Source: Luteimicrobium xylanilyticum
GTDB lineage: Bacteria > Actinomycetota > Actinomycetes > Actinomycetales > Cellulomonadaceae
Reading direction: 5' to 3'
Length of the DNA: 64,000 nt
Assembly (NCBI RefSeq): GCF_009429125.1
Contig: NZ_CP045529.1
Location: 1,302,001 to 1,366,000, forward strand
Below, one piece after another: positions 18,703-25,947 of this stretch. Position numbers and translations under genes: made by a program. The notes below the pieces were generated by a model. The model ran no database searches. It saw only the letters and a program-made list of their open reading frames with translations, and had not been told where the DNA came from. The stretch's first letter is position 1; each line of letters opens with the position of its first letter.

Positions 18703-19434
18703 GTGCAGCTCACGAGCCTGCTCCGGCGGGCGGGCCTGTGGACGAGGTTCCCGACGGCGCCGGTCCGCGACACCTCTCCATCGCCGCGCCCCGTGGACCG
18801 GGCGGCCGCCGACCCGCTCGGGCGCCGTCGGGCAGGGCGGACGGACGCGCCGTGGCCCGTGCTGCTCGGCCCCGAGCGGGCGCCGGCGATCCAGGTCGAC
18901 GGCACGACCTGCGGCGCCGCGGTGCTCGTCCTCCTCGCCGCCGACGGCGACCCGGCCGTGGCCGCGTGGCTGGACGCCGGCACCGGGCGGTTCGACGCCC
19001 TGCAGCGCGCCGTTCAGCGCCGCACGACGCGCACGGCGCTCCTCGGCCTGCCGTGGCCGCGGGCGCTCGGCACCCCGCCGTGGGCCGCGGCCCGGACCGC
19101 CCGGTGGGGCGCGGTGCGCTACGGGCACCGTGTCGTCGACGACACCGACCCGGCCGACCTCGCGCGCGTCCGCGCCGCCGTCGACGCGGCGCTCGCGCGC
19201 GGGATCCTGGTCCCGCTCTACACGGGCGGCGACACGGCCGGGGGCGTGGGAGCCGCGGTGCCCCGCCACGTCGTCCTCGCGCTGCCGGGCGGGCCCGACG
19301 GCGTCCACCTGGTCTACGAGCCCGGCTCGGGCGCCGTCCACGCGGTCCCGCGCGCGGCGCTCTGGGCGGCGGAGCGACCCCTCGACGCGCTCGGCCGCTG
19401 GACCCACGTCGTCTGGGCCCTCCTGCCGCGCTGA
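18703..19434 (+). CDS. Possible papain-fold (C39-like) cysteine peptidase
   Basis: The 243-residue protein is not confidently recognised. Residues around 66-78 read AIQVDGTTCGAAVLVLL, which looks like the catalytic-cysteine helix of C39/papain-like peptidases (D/Q-x-x-x-x-C-G-x-x). About 100 residues later PRHVVLAL could supply the His, and VYEPGSGAV the following Asp/Asn-type loop. No signal peptide is seen. GTG 18703 lies 5 nt after the DUF202 stop, so it belongs to the operon. A structural match would be needed to confirm; the fold assignment is inference. Confidence 0.5.
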   Translation: MQLTSLLRRAGLWTRFPTAPVRDTSPSPRPVDRAAADPLGRRRAGRTDAPWPVLLGPERAPAIQVDGTTCGAAVLVLLAADGDPAVAAWLDAGTGRFDALQRAVQRRTTRTALLGLPWPRALGTPPWAAARTARWGAVRYGHRVVDDTDPADLARVRAAVDAALARGILVPLYTGGDTAGGVGAAVPRHVVLALPGGPDGVHLVYEPGSGAVHAVPRAALWAAERPLDALGRWTHVVWALLPR

Positions 19435-19528
19435 CCCTCCCGCCGACGACGGCGCCCGGCGCCCGTGCGCACCGCCGCCCGGCGCGCGACGATGGAGGTG
19501 CCCGCACCGCACGTCGAGGGAGGCCCCC

Positions 19529-19768
19529 ATGAGCACCACGCCCGGCGACGAGACGCTCCGCGACGCGGGGCTGGTCCCCGACGACACCGGGACCCGCGAC
19601 GACGTCGACCACCTCACGCACCGGCGGCTCCCCGAGCCCGACGCCCTCGACGAGGCCGACTACGAGCCCGACGTCCCCCGCCCCGACCTGGACGGCGAGG
19701 CGGACGAGGCGGACGTCGTCGAGCAGGCCGACGAGGTCCCCGCGGACGACGACGACGCCCGCGGCTGA
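19529..19768 (+). CDS. Small, highly acidic hypothetical protein
   Basis: The 79-residue protein begins [18 protein letters not shown] and is dominated by Asp, Glu and Pro, ending in a run of acidic residues. No family is recognised; it looks natively disordered. ATG 19529 has GGGAGG 6 nt upstream, which supports real translation. It lies between the peptidase-like gene and adenosine deaminase, which has its own promoter-like box. Confidence 0.6.
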   Translation: MSTTPGDETLRDAGLVPDDTGTRDDVDHLTHRRLPEPDALDEADYEPDVPRPDLDGEADEADVVEQADEVPADDDDARG

Positions 19769-19792
19769 CGGACGCGGACGACGCGGCTCCGC

Positions 19793-19798
19793 TACCGT
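19793..19798 (+). promoter_or_regulatory. -10 box of leaderless add
   Basis: TACCGT lies 7 nt before the ATG at 19806 with no ribosome-binding site. It suggests that add-deoC also has its own promoter inside the salvage cluster. Confidence 0.5.
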
Positions 19799-19805
19799 GG
19801 GAGCC

Positions 19806-21014
19806 ATGACATCCCCCACCTCCCCGGCGGCCACGAGCACGCCGGGTGACGGCACCGACGAGCGCGTGTCGCACCTGCCCACGACGCTGCGCGAGCAGAT
19901 CGCGCAGCTCCCCAAGGTCGTCCTGCACGACCACCTCGACGGCGGCCTGCGGCCCGCCACGATCGTCGAGCTGGCGGCCGAGGCCGGCCACGAGCTCCCG
20001 ACGACCGACCCCGACGCGCTGGGGACCTGGTTCGTCGAGGCTGCGACGTCCGGCGACCTGCCCCGGTACCTCGAGACGTTCGACCACACGATCGCCGTCA
20101 TGCAGACGGCGGACCACCTGCGCCGCGTCGCGCGCGAGTCCGTGCTCGACCTCGCGGCCGACGGCGTCGTGTACGCCGAGCAGCGGTGGGCACCCGAGCA
20201 GCACCTGCAGGGCGGGCTCACGCTCCAGGAGACCGTCGACGCGGTCCGCGAGGGGCTGGCGGAGGGCGTCGCCGAGGCCGCGAAGGACGGCAGGACCATC
20301 TGGGTCGGGCAGCTCGTCACCGCGATGCGGCATGCCGACCGCTGGGAGGAGATCGCCGACCTCGCCCTCGCCAACCGCGTGGAGGGCGCGCTCGCGGACT
20401 CCCCGGGCGCCGTCGTCGGGTTCGACATCGCGGGCGCCGAGCTCGGCTTCCCGCCGGACCGCTACCCGGCGGTCTGGGCCACCCTCGACGACGCCGGGTT
20501 CCCCGTCACGATCCACGCCGGCGAGGCCGACGGGGTCGACTCGATCTCGCAGGCCGTCCACCTGGGGCGCGCGGCGCGCGTCGGGCACGGGGTGCGGATC
20601 GTCGAGGACATCGCCTTCGACCCGAGCGGTGACCGCGACGAGGACGCCGAGCCGCTCGCGACGCTCGGCCGCGTCGCGACGTGGGTCCGCGACCGCCAGG
20701 TGCCGCTCGAGCTGTGCCCGACGTCGAACCTCCAGACGGGTGCGGCGGCGTCGATCGCGGAGCACCCCATCACGCGGCTGCTCGAGCTCGAGTTCGCCGT
20801 CACCGTCAACACGGACAACCGGCTGCAGTCGGGGACGTCGATGACGCGCGAGATGACGCTCCTCGTCGCCGAGGCGGGCTGGACGCTCGACGACCTGTAC
20901 GAGGTCACGGTCACTGCGGCCTGGAACGCGTTCGTCCACCACGACGAGCGCCGCCGCCTCGTCGAGGACCTCATCGCACCGAAGTACGCGGAGATCGAAG
21001 GAGCGCAGGTATGA
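19806..21014 (+). CDS. add: Adenosine deaminase
   Basis: The 402-residue protein converts adenosine and deoxyadenosine to (deoxy)inosine. It carries the zinc-site motif [14 protein letters not shown] (usually HxHL; here HDHLDG), the [10 protein letters not shown] strand with the third zinc His, the GHGVRI helix, the catalytic [13 protein letters not shown] stretch and VTVNTDN with the catalytic Asp. The start is the ATG at 19806, chosen over one three codons earlier because of the -10 spacing. The stop overlaps deoC (ATGA). Confidence 0.94.
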   Translation: MTSPTSPAATSTPGDGTDERVSHLPTTLREQIAQLPKVVLHDHLDGGLRPATIVELAAEAGHELPTTDPDALGTWFVEAATSGDLPRYLETFDHTIAVMQTADHLRRVARESVLDLAADGVVYAEQRWAPEQHLQGGLTLQETVDAVREGLAEGVAEAAKDGRTIWVGQLVTAMRHADRWEEIADLALANRVEGALADSPGAVVGFDIAGAELGFPPDRYPAVWATLDDAGFPVTIHAGEADGVDSISQAVHLGRAARVGHGVRIVEDIAFDPSGDRDEDAEPLATLGRVATWVRDRQVPLELCPTSNLQTGAAASIAEHPITRLLELEFAVTVNTDNRLQSGTSMTREMTLLVAEAGWTLDDLYEVTVTAAWNAFVHHDERRRLVEDLIAPKYAEIEGAQV

Positions 21015-21709
21015 GCACGACGACCGGGGGACTGGACCGGGCGGGCCTCGCGCAGTTCATCGACCACACGCTCCTCAAGCCCGAGGCCACGCGCGCCGAC
21101 GTCGAGGCGCTCGTCGCCGAGGGCGCCGCGCTGGGCGTGTACGCGGTGTGCGTCTCGCCGTCGTTCCTCCCGCTGACCGTGCCCGACGCCGGCCCGGAGG
21201 GCACCGCGCTCAAGGTCGCCACGGTGTGCGGGTTCCCGTCGGGCAAGCACCACAGCGACATCAAGGCCGCCGAGGCCGCGCGGTCCGTCGCCGACGGTGC
21301 CGACGAGGTCGACATGGTGATCGACGTCGGCGCCGCGAAGGCGGGCGCGTGGGAGTACGTGCAGCTCGACGTCGCGGCGGTCCGGGCGGCCGTCCCGCAG
21401 GGGCGCGTGCTCAAGGTCATCATCGAGTCCGCGGCCCTCACGGACCACGAGATCGTGGAGGCGTGCCGCGCCTCGGAGGCGGCGGGCGCCGACTTCGTCA
21501 AGACGTCGACGGGCTTCCACCCGGCCGGCGGCGCGTCGGCGCGCGCGGTCTCGATCATGTCGGAGACGGTGGGCGGGCGCCTCGGCGTCAAGGCGTCCGG
21601 GGGGATCCGGACGCTCGCCGACGCGCTGACGATGATCGACCACGGCGCGACCCGCCTGGGGATGTCCAGCGGCGCCGCGGTGCTCGCGGAGCTCGACGCC
21701 CTCGGCTGA
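21011..21709 (+). CDS. deoC: Deoxyribose-phosphate aldolase
   Basis: The 232-residue class I aldolase splits deoxyribose-5-phosphate into glyceraldehyde-3-phosphate and acetaldehyde, the last step of deoxynucleoside catabolism. Visible are [11 protein letters not shown] at the N-terminus, [28 protein letters not shown], the Schiff-base lysine in DFVKTSTGF, and the second lysine in [13 protein letters not shown] 21011 overlaps the add stop by four bases. A long hairpin follows. Confidence 0.96.
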   Translation: MSTTTGGLDRAGLAQFIDHTLLKPEATRADVEALVAEGAALGVYAVCVSPSFLPLTVPDAGPEGTALKVATVCGFPSGKHHSDIKAAEAARSVADGADEVDMVIDVGAAKAGAWEYVQLDVAAVRAAVPQGRVLKVIIESAALTDHEIVEACRASEAAGADFVKTSTGFHPAGGASARAVSIMSETVGGRLGVKASGGIRTLADALTMIDHGATRLGMSSGAAVLAELDALG

Positions 21710-21721
21710 GGACGGACCCAC

Positions 21722-21796
21722 CGCCGAGCAAGCACGAACCCGCTCGAGCAAGCACGCTTCGGCCGCTTGCTCGGGCGGGTTCTCGCTTGCTCGGCG
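21722..21796. terminator. Long nested hairpin, bidirectional terminator
   Basis: Outer arms CGCCGAGCAAGC (21722-21733) and GCTTGCTCGGCG (21785-21796) enclose two further arm pairs (GAACCCGC/GCGGGTTC and CGAGCAAGC/GCTTGCTCG). The whole 75 nt can fold into one long stem. It lies between deoC and the convergent LuxR remnant. The GAGCAAGC core recurs in the hairpin at 25910-25940. Confidence 0.65.
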
Positions 21797-21818
21797 CGAG
21801 GCCGGCCGCGCGGACGGG

Positions 21819-22190
21819 TCAGCGCGCGCGCTCGACGAGGAGGGCGACCTGTACCCGGTTGGCGAGCCCGAGCTTCGTCATGACGCGGCCCAGGTGGGTC
21901 TTCACGGTCGCCTCGCTCACGTAGACGCGTTGGGCGATGTCGGCGTTGCTGAGCCCCTCGGCGACCAGGCCCGCGATGTCGCGCTCGCGGTCGGTGAGCT
22001 GCGCGAGCGCGTGCCGGGCGCCGACGGTCTCCTCGCCCACCCGGGAGGAGGCGACGTGCGCGACGACGAACCGGGCGACCCGGGGCGCGAGGACGGCGTC
22101 CCCGCCCGCGACCGCGCGCACGCCGTCGACGATCTCCTGCGGAGCGGCGTCCTTGAGCGGGAAGCCGCTCGCACCGCCGCGAGCGTCAAG
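21819..22190 (-). pseudogene. LuxR-type response regulator, 3' fragment
   Basis: On the minus strand the sequence encodes the end of a receiver domain (GGASGFPLKDAAPQEIVDGV, then RAVAGGDAVLAP) and a complete LuxR helix-turn-helix: LTDRERDIAGLVAEGLSNAD and the recognition helix in VSEATVKTHLGRVMTKLGL. The phosphoacceptor Asp and everything before the last receiver helix are missing: similarity stops near 22190, where DUF4352 coding sequence begins on the other strand. A fragment starting at the GTG/ATG-like codon at 22121 could be translated, but it would lack the receiver. Read as a 5'-truncated gene. Confidence 0.75.
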
Positions 22191-22230
22191 CAGGTGGGGG
22201 ACGAGTTGCTGAACGAGAAGGCGCAGGGCC

Positions 22231-22238
22231 AGTTTGTC
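22231..22238. repeat. Target-site duplication, left copy (ISL3 element)
   Basis: AGTTTGTC directly precedes the element and recurs directly after it at 23666-23673. Eight bases is the usual ISL3-family duplication length, and removing one copy plus the element restores the DUF4352 reading frame exactly. Confidence 0.9.
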
Positions 22239-23665
22239 GGCTCAACGCAGATGAGGGTGTAGCGCTGGCTGGCTGATCTTGCCGGGGGCGGGTCGAGGTC
22301 CCCCAGGATGGAAGTTCTCACACTGCCCATCCGGAAGACCTCGACGTGCCTGACGCTACCTTCGATCCTCCTGACCTGACGATCTTCGCGCGGCTGGACG
22401 AGCTCGGTCTCGTCGTGGTCGGACAGCGCCTGGAACCGGGCCGGGCGGTGCTGGAGTGCCGCGTGGTCGCCCGCGATGACGACGCGTTCTGCCGCAGGTG
22501 CGGCGCCGAGGGCGCGCCGCGAGGGACGGTGATCCGGTGGCTGGCGCACGAGCCGTTCGGGTGGCGGCCGGTGACGCTGCTGGTCCGGGTGCGCCGCTAC
22601 CGTTGCGAGGGCTGCGGGCGGGTGTGGCGCCAGGACACCACGGCAGCTGCGGAGCCGCGGGCGAAGCTGTCGCGGGCAGCGGTGCGCTGGGCGCTGGTCG
22701 GCCTCGTCGTTCAGCACCTGACAGTGGCACGGGTGGCCGAGGCTCTCGCCGTGGCGTGGCACACCGCGAACGACGCCGTTCTGGCCGAAGGGCAGCGTGT
22801 CCTGATCGATGACCCGGCCCGGTTCGAGGGTGTGGCCGTGATCGGCGTCGATGAGCACGTGTGGCGCCACACCCGCCGCGGCGACAGGTACGTGACCGTG
22901 GTGATCGATCTGACCCCGATCCGCGACGGGGTCGGCCCAGCGAGACTGCTCGACATGGTCGCCGGCCGCTCCAAGAGTGCGTTCAAGACCTGGCTCGCGG
23001 CCAGGGCGAAAGCGTGGCGTGACGGCGTCGAGGTGGTCGCGATGGACGGGTTCACCGGGTTCAAGACGGCCACCGCCGAGGAACTGCCCGACGCGGTCGC
23101 AGTCATGGACCCCTTCCACGTGGTCCGTCTCGCCGGTGACGCGCTGGACCGGTGCCGCCGCCGGGTCCAACAGGACACCCGCGGCCACCGAGGCCGCGCC
23201 GCCGACCCGCTCTACCGAGCCCGGCGGACCCTGCACACCGGCACCGACCTGCTCACCGCCAAGCAGACGGCCAGGATCGAGGCGCTGTTCACGGTCGATG
23301 AGCACGCCGCCGTCGAGGCGACCTGGGGCGTCTACCAGCGCATGATCACCGCCTACCGCCACCGCGACCGCGCCCAGGGCCGTGCGCTGATGAACTCCGT
23401 CATCGACTCCCTGAGCCGCGGCGTTCCAGCCGGCCTGAGCGAGCTCGTCACCCTCGGCCGGACACTGACCAAGCGCGCCGCCGACGTGCTGGCATTCTTC
23501 GACCTGCCCGGCACGAGCAACGGACCGACCGAGGCGATCAACGGCCGTCTCGAGCACCTGCGTGGCTCCGCCCTCGGATTCAGGAACCTGACCCACTACA
23601 TCGCCCGATCCCTACTCGAGGCCGGCGGCTTCCGACCCCAACTACACCCTCAAGTGCGATGAGCC
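22239..23665 (+). mobile_element. ISL3-family insertion sequence, complete
   Basis: The element is 1427 bp. Its terminal inverted repeats are 24 bp, at 22239-22262 and 23642-23665, matching at 21 of 24 positions (left end starts GGCTCAACGCAG, right end read inward starts GGCTCATCGCAC). It has one transposase gene and is flanked by 8-bp direct repeats. All parts look intact, so it may still be mobile. Confidence 0.92.
22346..23662 (+). CDS. ISL3-family transposase
   Basis: The 438-residue protein starts at GTG 22346, after GGAAG. The N-terminal zinc-ribbon has two Cys pairs, CRRCG (about residues 49-53) and CEGCG (87-91). The DDE core has candidate catalytic residues in GVDEHVW (Asp169), MDPFHVVRLA (Asp255) and NGPTEAINGRLEHLRG (Glu396). 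The stop codon lies inside the right inverted repeat. No frameshift is seen, so it should be active in cut-and-paste or copy transposition of its own element. Confidence 0.93.
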   Translation: MPDATFDPPDLTIFARLDELGLVVVGQRLEPGRAVLECRVVARDDDAFCRRCGAEGAPRGTVIRWLAHEPFGWRPVTLLVRVRRYRCEGCGRVWRQDTTAAAEPRAKLSRAAVRWALVGLVVQHLTVARVAEALAVAWHTANDAVLAEGQRVLIDDPARFEGVAVIGVDEHVWRHTRRGDRYVTVVIDLTPIRDGVGPARLLDMVAGRSKSAFKTWLAARAKAWRDGVEVVAMDGFTGFKTATAEELPDAVAVMDPFHVVRLAGDALDRCRRRVQQDTRGHRGRAADPLYRARRTLHTGTDLLTAKQTARIEALFTVDEHAAVEATWGVYQRMITAYRHRDRAQGRALMNSVIDSLSRGVPAGLSELVTLGRTLTKRAADVLAFFDLPGTSNGPTEAINGRLEHLRGSALGFRNLTHYIARSLLEAGGFRPQLHPQVR

Positions 23666-23673
23666 AGTTTGTC
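23666..23673. repeat. Target-site duplication, right copy (ISL3 element)
   Basis: Second AGTTTGTC copy, directly after the right inverted repeat; coding continues from here as the DUF4352 middle piece. Confidence 0.9.
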
Positions 23674-23828
23674 CTCGTGCACGTGATGGTGAAGAACATC
23701 GGCAAGGAGGCCCAGACGTTCGACGACGGCAACCAGACGCTCCGCGACACCGACGGCCGGGAGTTCGACGCGGACAGCGAGGCGGGGGCCTACCTCGACG
23801 ACTCGAACGTTCCTCAACGACATCAACC

Positions 23829-24010
23829 GTTCGAGGAATCTCGGCGATTCTCTCTTCCTGTTTCGTTGGCCTGTGCCTCACGGGGTGAGGGCTTAGTGGG
23901 CCTCGGCAGGCGTTTCGGGTCTCCGGGGAACTGCCCGGCGACGGTGTGGTTGGTCTACGCGGCGAGGCGTAGGAGGTTGATCGCTGCTGTCCGGTCGCGG
24001 TCGTGGATGG
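23829..24010 (-). ncRNA. Predicted TnpB guide (omega/reRNA) region
   Basis: In IS605/IS607 elements the guide RNA is made from the 3' end of tnpB through the element's right end, and its guide is the adjoining host DNA. Here that places the scaffold on the minus strand between about 24010 and 23829, including about 125 non-coding bases after the tnpB stop, and the guide in 23828 downward, reading GGTTGATGTCGTTGAGG. That guide is DUF4352 coding sequence. Boundaries are inferred from the family, not from structure prediction. Confidence 0.45.
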
Positions 24011-25157
24011 TGCCGCATGGGCAGGTCCAGGTCCTTTCCGCGAGAGTCAGGTCGCGGTTCACGGCCCCGCATGAGCTGCACGTCCTGCTCGACGGGAACC
24101 ACCGGTCCGCGACGACCACCGTGGAGCCGTACCAGTCGGCCTTGTAGGTCAGTTGGCGTCTGAACTCGGCCCAGCCGGCGTCGGCGATGTGCCGGGCCAG
24201 CCGCCGGTTCTTCACCATGCCAGCTACGGACAGGTCCTCGATCACGATCGTTGACTTGGTTCTCGTCAACGACGTCGAGAGCTTGTGCAGGAAGTTCGCC
24301 CGCGCGTGCGCGACGTCCAGGTGGATCTTCGCGACAGCGGCGGCGGCCGTGCCGCGGTTCTTCGACCCCTTCTGCTTACGCGCCAGGGCCTTGTTCGCCC
24401 GCCGCAGCCGGCGCAGCTTGTGCTGCAGGTGCCGCGGGTTCGGGACCTCGACGATGGTGCCGTCGTCAGCGGCGATCGTCGCGAACGTCTTGATCCCGAG
24501 ATCGATCCCGACCGCCGGGCCGCCCACGGGTGCGGCGCGGCGGGCGTTGACGTCGGCGCGGTCGACCTCGACCTGGAAGGACACCCACCACCGGCCGGCA
24601 CGCCGTTCGAACCGGGAACCCAGGACGCGGGCGCGTCCCTCGGCGATGCGGTCGGTGAGCCACCCCATGTCCTCACGTGTGGGCACCTTCCCGATCCTCG
24701 GCACGTGCACCAGCCGAGACGTCGCGGGGTGGGCGGTGTTCGCGTCGAACCGGCAGGTCGCACCGTTCTTACGGCGCCGAAACCGCGGGAACCCGACCCG
24801 CCGCCCCTTCCGCGCACCCGTCCTCGACCTCGCCCAGTTCGACAGTGCGGCCGCCAGCGCACGGCACGCCTCCTTCGGCACCCGCGAGGACAACCCTTCA
24901 TCACCGAACCACGGGTACGCCTCGCGATGCGTGGCCCGCCAGTACCTCTCCAGCGCGGGCGCCGACCACCCCACCGCGGGCGTCAGCTCGTCGTCCGCGA
25001 TGCCGTAGGTGCGTTCCGCAGCGCGCTGCCCCATCACCGCTTTGACGTGTGCGAGGCAGTGGTTGAACACGACCCGGTGCAGGCCGGCGTGCTGCGCCAA
25101 CCGATCCGCCTGCCCAGCGTCGGGTGCGAGCTCGACACGGAACCCCTGCAACGTCAC
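23955..25157 (-). CDS. tnpB: TnpB RNA-guided nuclease, intact
   Basis: The 400-residue protein has every TnpB landmark: an N-terminal helical/beta region with RFRRRKNG, RuvC-I GIDLGIKTFATIA (Asp219), RuvC-II VIEDLSVAGM (Glu307), the zinc finger C-x2-C (Cys360, Cys363) and C-x-C (Cys379, Cys381), and RuvC-III HDRDRTAAINL (Asp388), where Thr replaces the commoner Asn. The frame is open to 25247, but GTG 25157 overlaps the tnpA stop (GTGA) and homology starts just after it. In studied elements TnpB cuts the empty donor site using the element-encoded guide, favouring retention. Confidence 0.93.
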   Translation of the reverse strand: MTLQGFRVELAPDAGQADRLAQHAGLHRVVFNHCLAHVKAVMGQRAAERTYGIADDELTPAVGWSAPALERYWRATHREAYPWFGDEGLSSRVPKEACRALAAALSNWARSRTGARKGRRVGFPRFRRRKNGATCRFDANTAHPATSRLVHVPRIGKVPTREDMGWLTDRIAEGRARVLGSRFERRAGRWWVSFQVEVDRADVNARRAAPVGGPAVGIDLGIKTFATIAADDGTIVEVPNPRHLQHKLRRLRRANKALARKQKGSKNRGTAAAAVAKIHLDVAHARANFLHKLSTSLTRTKSTIVIEDLSVAGMVKNRRLARHIADAGWAEFRRQLTYKADWYGSTVVVADRWFPSSRTCSSCGAVNRDLTLAERTWTCPCGTIHDRDRTAAINLLRLAA

Positions 25158-25657
25158 GCCCTCAGGCTCCCACCCGGTGCTGACATCGCCGCCACCGCGG
25201 CATCCGCACGCCACTTGGCCGAACGCCGACCGTACAGACGGGAGCACAACGAGGTCAGGGTCTCGGTCAGGTCCCGCACGAGGTCGTCAGCGACCTCACC
25301 GTCGCCGGCGACCACGACCGAGCGGCACGGAGCGCAACGCCGCCTGCAGGTGCCCCAGCTCGACCGTGCCCCACGGTCACGACGCTCAACCACGATCGTC
25401 CTCACCTGCCGGTCCGCGAGCAGCCGGGAGAACTTGACCCGTCGGCGTTCAACCCGGACCCGACGTCGGAAACCACCGTCCCGGCGCAGCCCGCGCTCCA
25501 GCGCCCCGAGAGTGACGCGGCCGACCTGACACTCCAGATCGGCCGTCTGATCCGCACCCGAAACCCGGCAGTACCCCGCCGTCCGGCCCTCGCGGCCCGC
25601 GACCTTGGTCGGGACGAGATACCGGCCCGTCGCCGTCTTCACGACCCGGACAGGCAC
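25154..25657 (-). pseudogene. tnpA: IS607-family serine recombinase TnpA, damaged
   Basis: The frame is open for 167 codons and shows the catalytic-serine motif AGYCRVSGADQ, then SVVVAGDGEVADDLVRDLTE and LTSLCSRLYGRRSAK near the end, clearly IS607 TnpA. Two internal stretches are in the wrong frame. Near 25450-25490 the +1 frame reads VVSDVGSGLNA, which is the conserved segment, while the open frame gives Arg-rich nonsense. Near 25325-25370 another frame reads VELGHLQAALRSVPLG. The N-terminal MerR-like DNA-binding helices before VPVRVVKTATGRYLVP are also absent. Compensating indels plus 5' loss make an inactive protein likely. Confidence 0.78.
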
Positions 25658-25909
25658 GTTCTCTCACCCCCTCCACGCGTCTGATAGTTACCGCATTGCT
25701 CACGAGACCAATCGACAACTTCACATGACTGAGACCGCCACACGACTGAGAAGCAATGACAAACACGCGAACCGTTCACAACCCCGGCAACACGGTCAAG
25801 GGGATCGTGGTGTTCGACGTCCCGAAGGACGCGAGGCTCGCGTCGCTCGAGCTGCACGACTCGGCGTTCTCGGGCGGCGTGAAGGTCGCCCTGAAGTAGC
25901 CGACGAGGT

Positions 25910-25940
25910 GGCCGAGCAAGCGGGGCCCGCTTGCCCGGCC
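25910..25940. terminator. Hairpin between DUF4352 remnant and phosphomutase
   Basis: Arms GGCCGAGCAAGCGGG (25910-25924) and CCCGCTTGCCCGGCC (25926-25940) pair at 14 of 15 positions around a one-base centre. It separates two convergent coding regions and shares the GAGCAAGC core with the hairpin at 21722-21796, so one repeat family caps both edges of the decayed island. Confidence 0.6.
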
Positions 25941-25947
25941 GCCGTCG

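Larger units (their letters stand above)
23829..25783 (-). mobile_element. IS607-type element (tnpA-tnpB)
   Basis: The ends are defined by the break in the DUF4352 reading: the left flank ends ATCAACC and the right flank resumes CCGGCAAC. AACC occurs at both boundaries, so the element is 23829-25783 or equivalently 23825-25779 (1955 bp). There are no terminal inverted repeats and no target duplication, and the joined target has a CCCC/GGGG run, as expected for serine-recombinase insertion at a GG core. It carries tnpA and tnpB on the minus strand, overlapping by four bases. Confidence 0.82.
22186..25899 (+). pseudogene. DUF4352 gene, truncated and split by two insertion sequences
   Basis: Three pieces in order rebuild most of one DUF4352 domain: 22186-22238 (VKQVGDELLNEKAQGQFV), 23666-23828 (LVHVMVKNIGKEAQTF through AYLDDSN, then FLNDIN in a shifted frame) and 25780-25899 ([17 protein letters not shown] to GGVKVALK and a TAG). 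The first break is the ISL3 element, the second the IS607-type element. The signal peptide and first part of the domain are absent. A 1- or 2-base frame slip between DDSN and FLND (near 23807-23812) adds a further lesion. DUF4352 proteins are usually secreted or lipid-anchored Ig-like proteins of unknown function. Confidence 0.88.

Noticed and set aside
21722-21796. Repeated GAGCAAGC units as a CRISPR array
   Set aside because: The units are inverted pairs in one hairpin with no regular spacers; no cas genes are present.
23825-25777. AACCGTTC at both ends of the IS607 element as a target duplication
   Set aside because: The right copy lies inside the element before CACAACC, and the DUF4352 frame is restored by joining at AACC, not at this octamer. 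IS607 elements make no target duplication.
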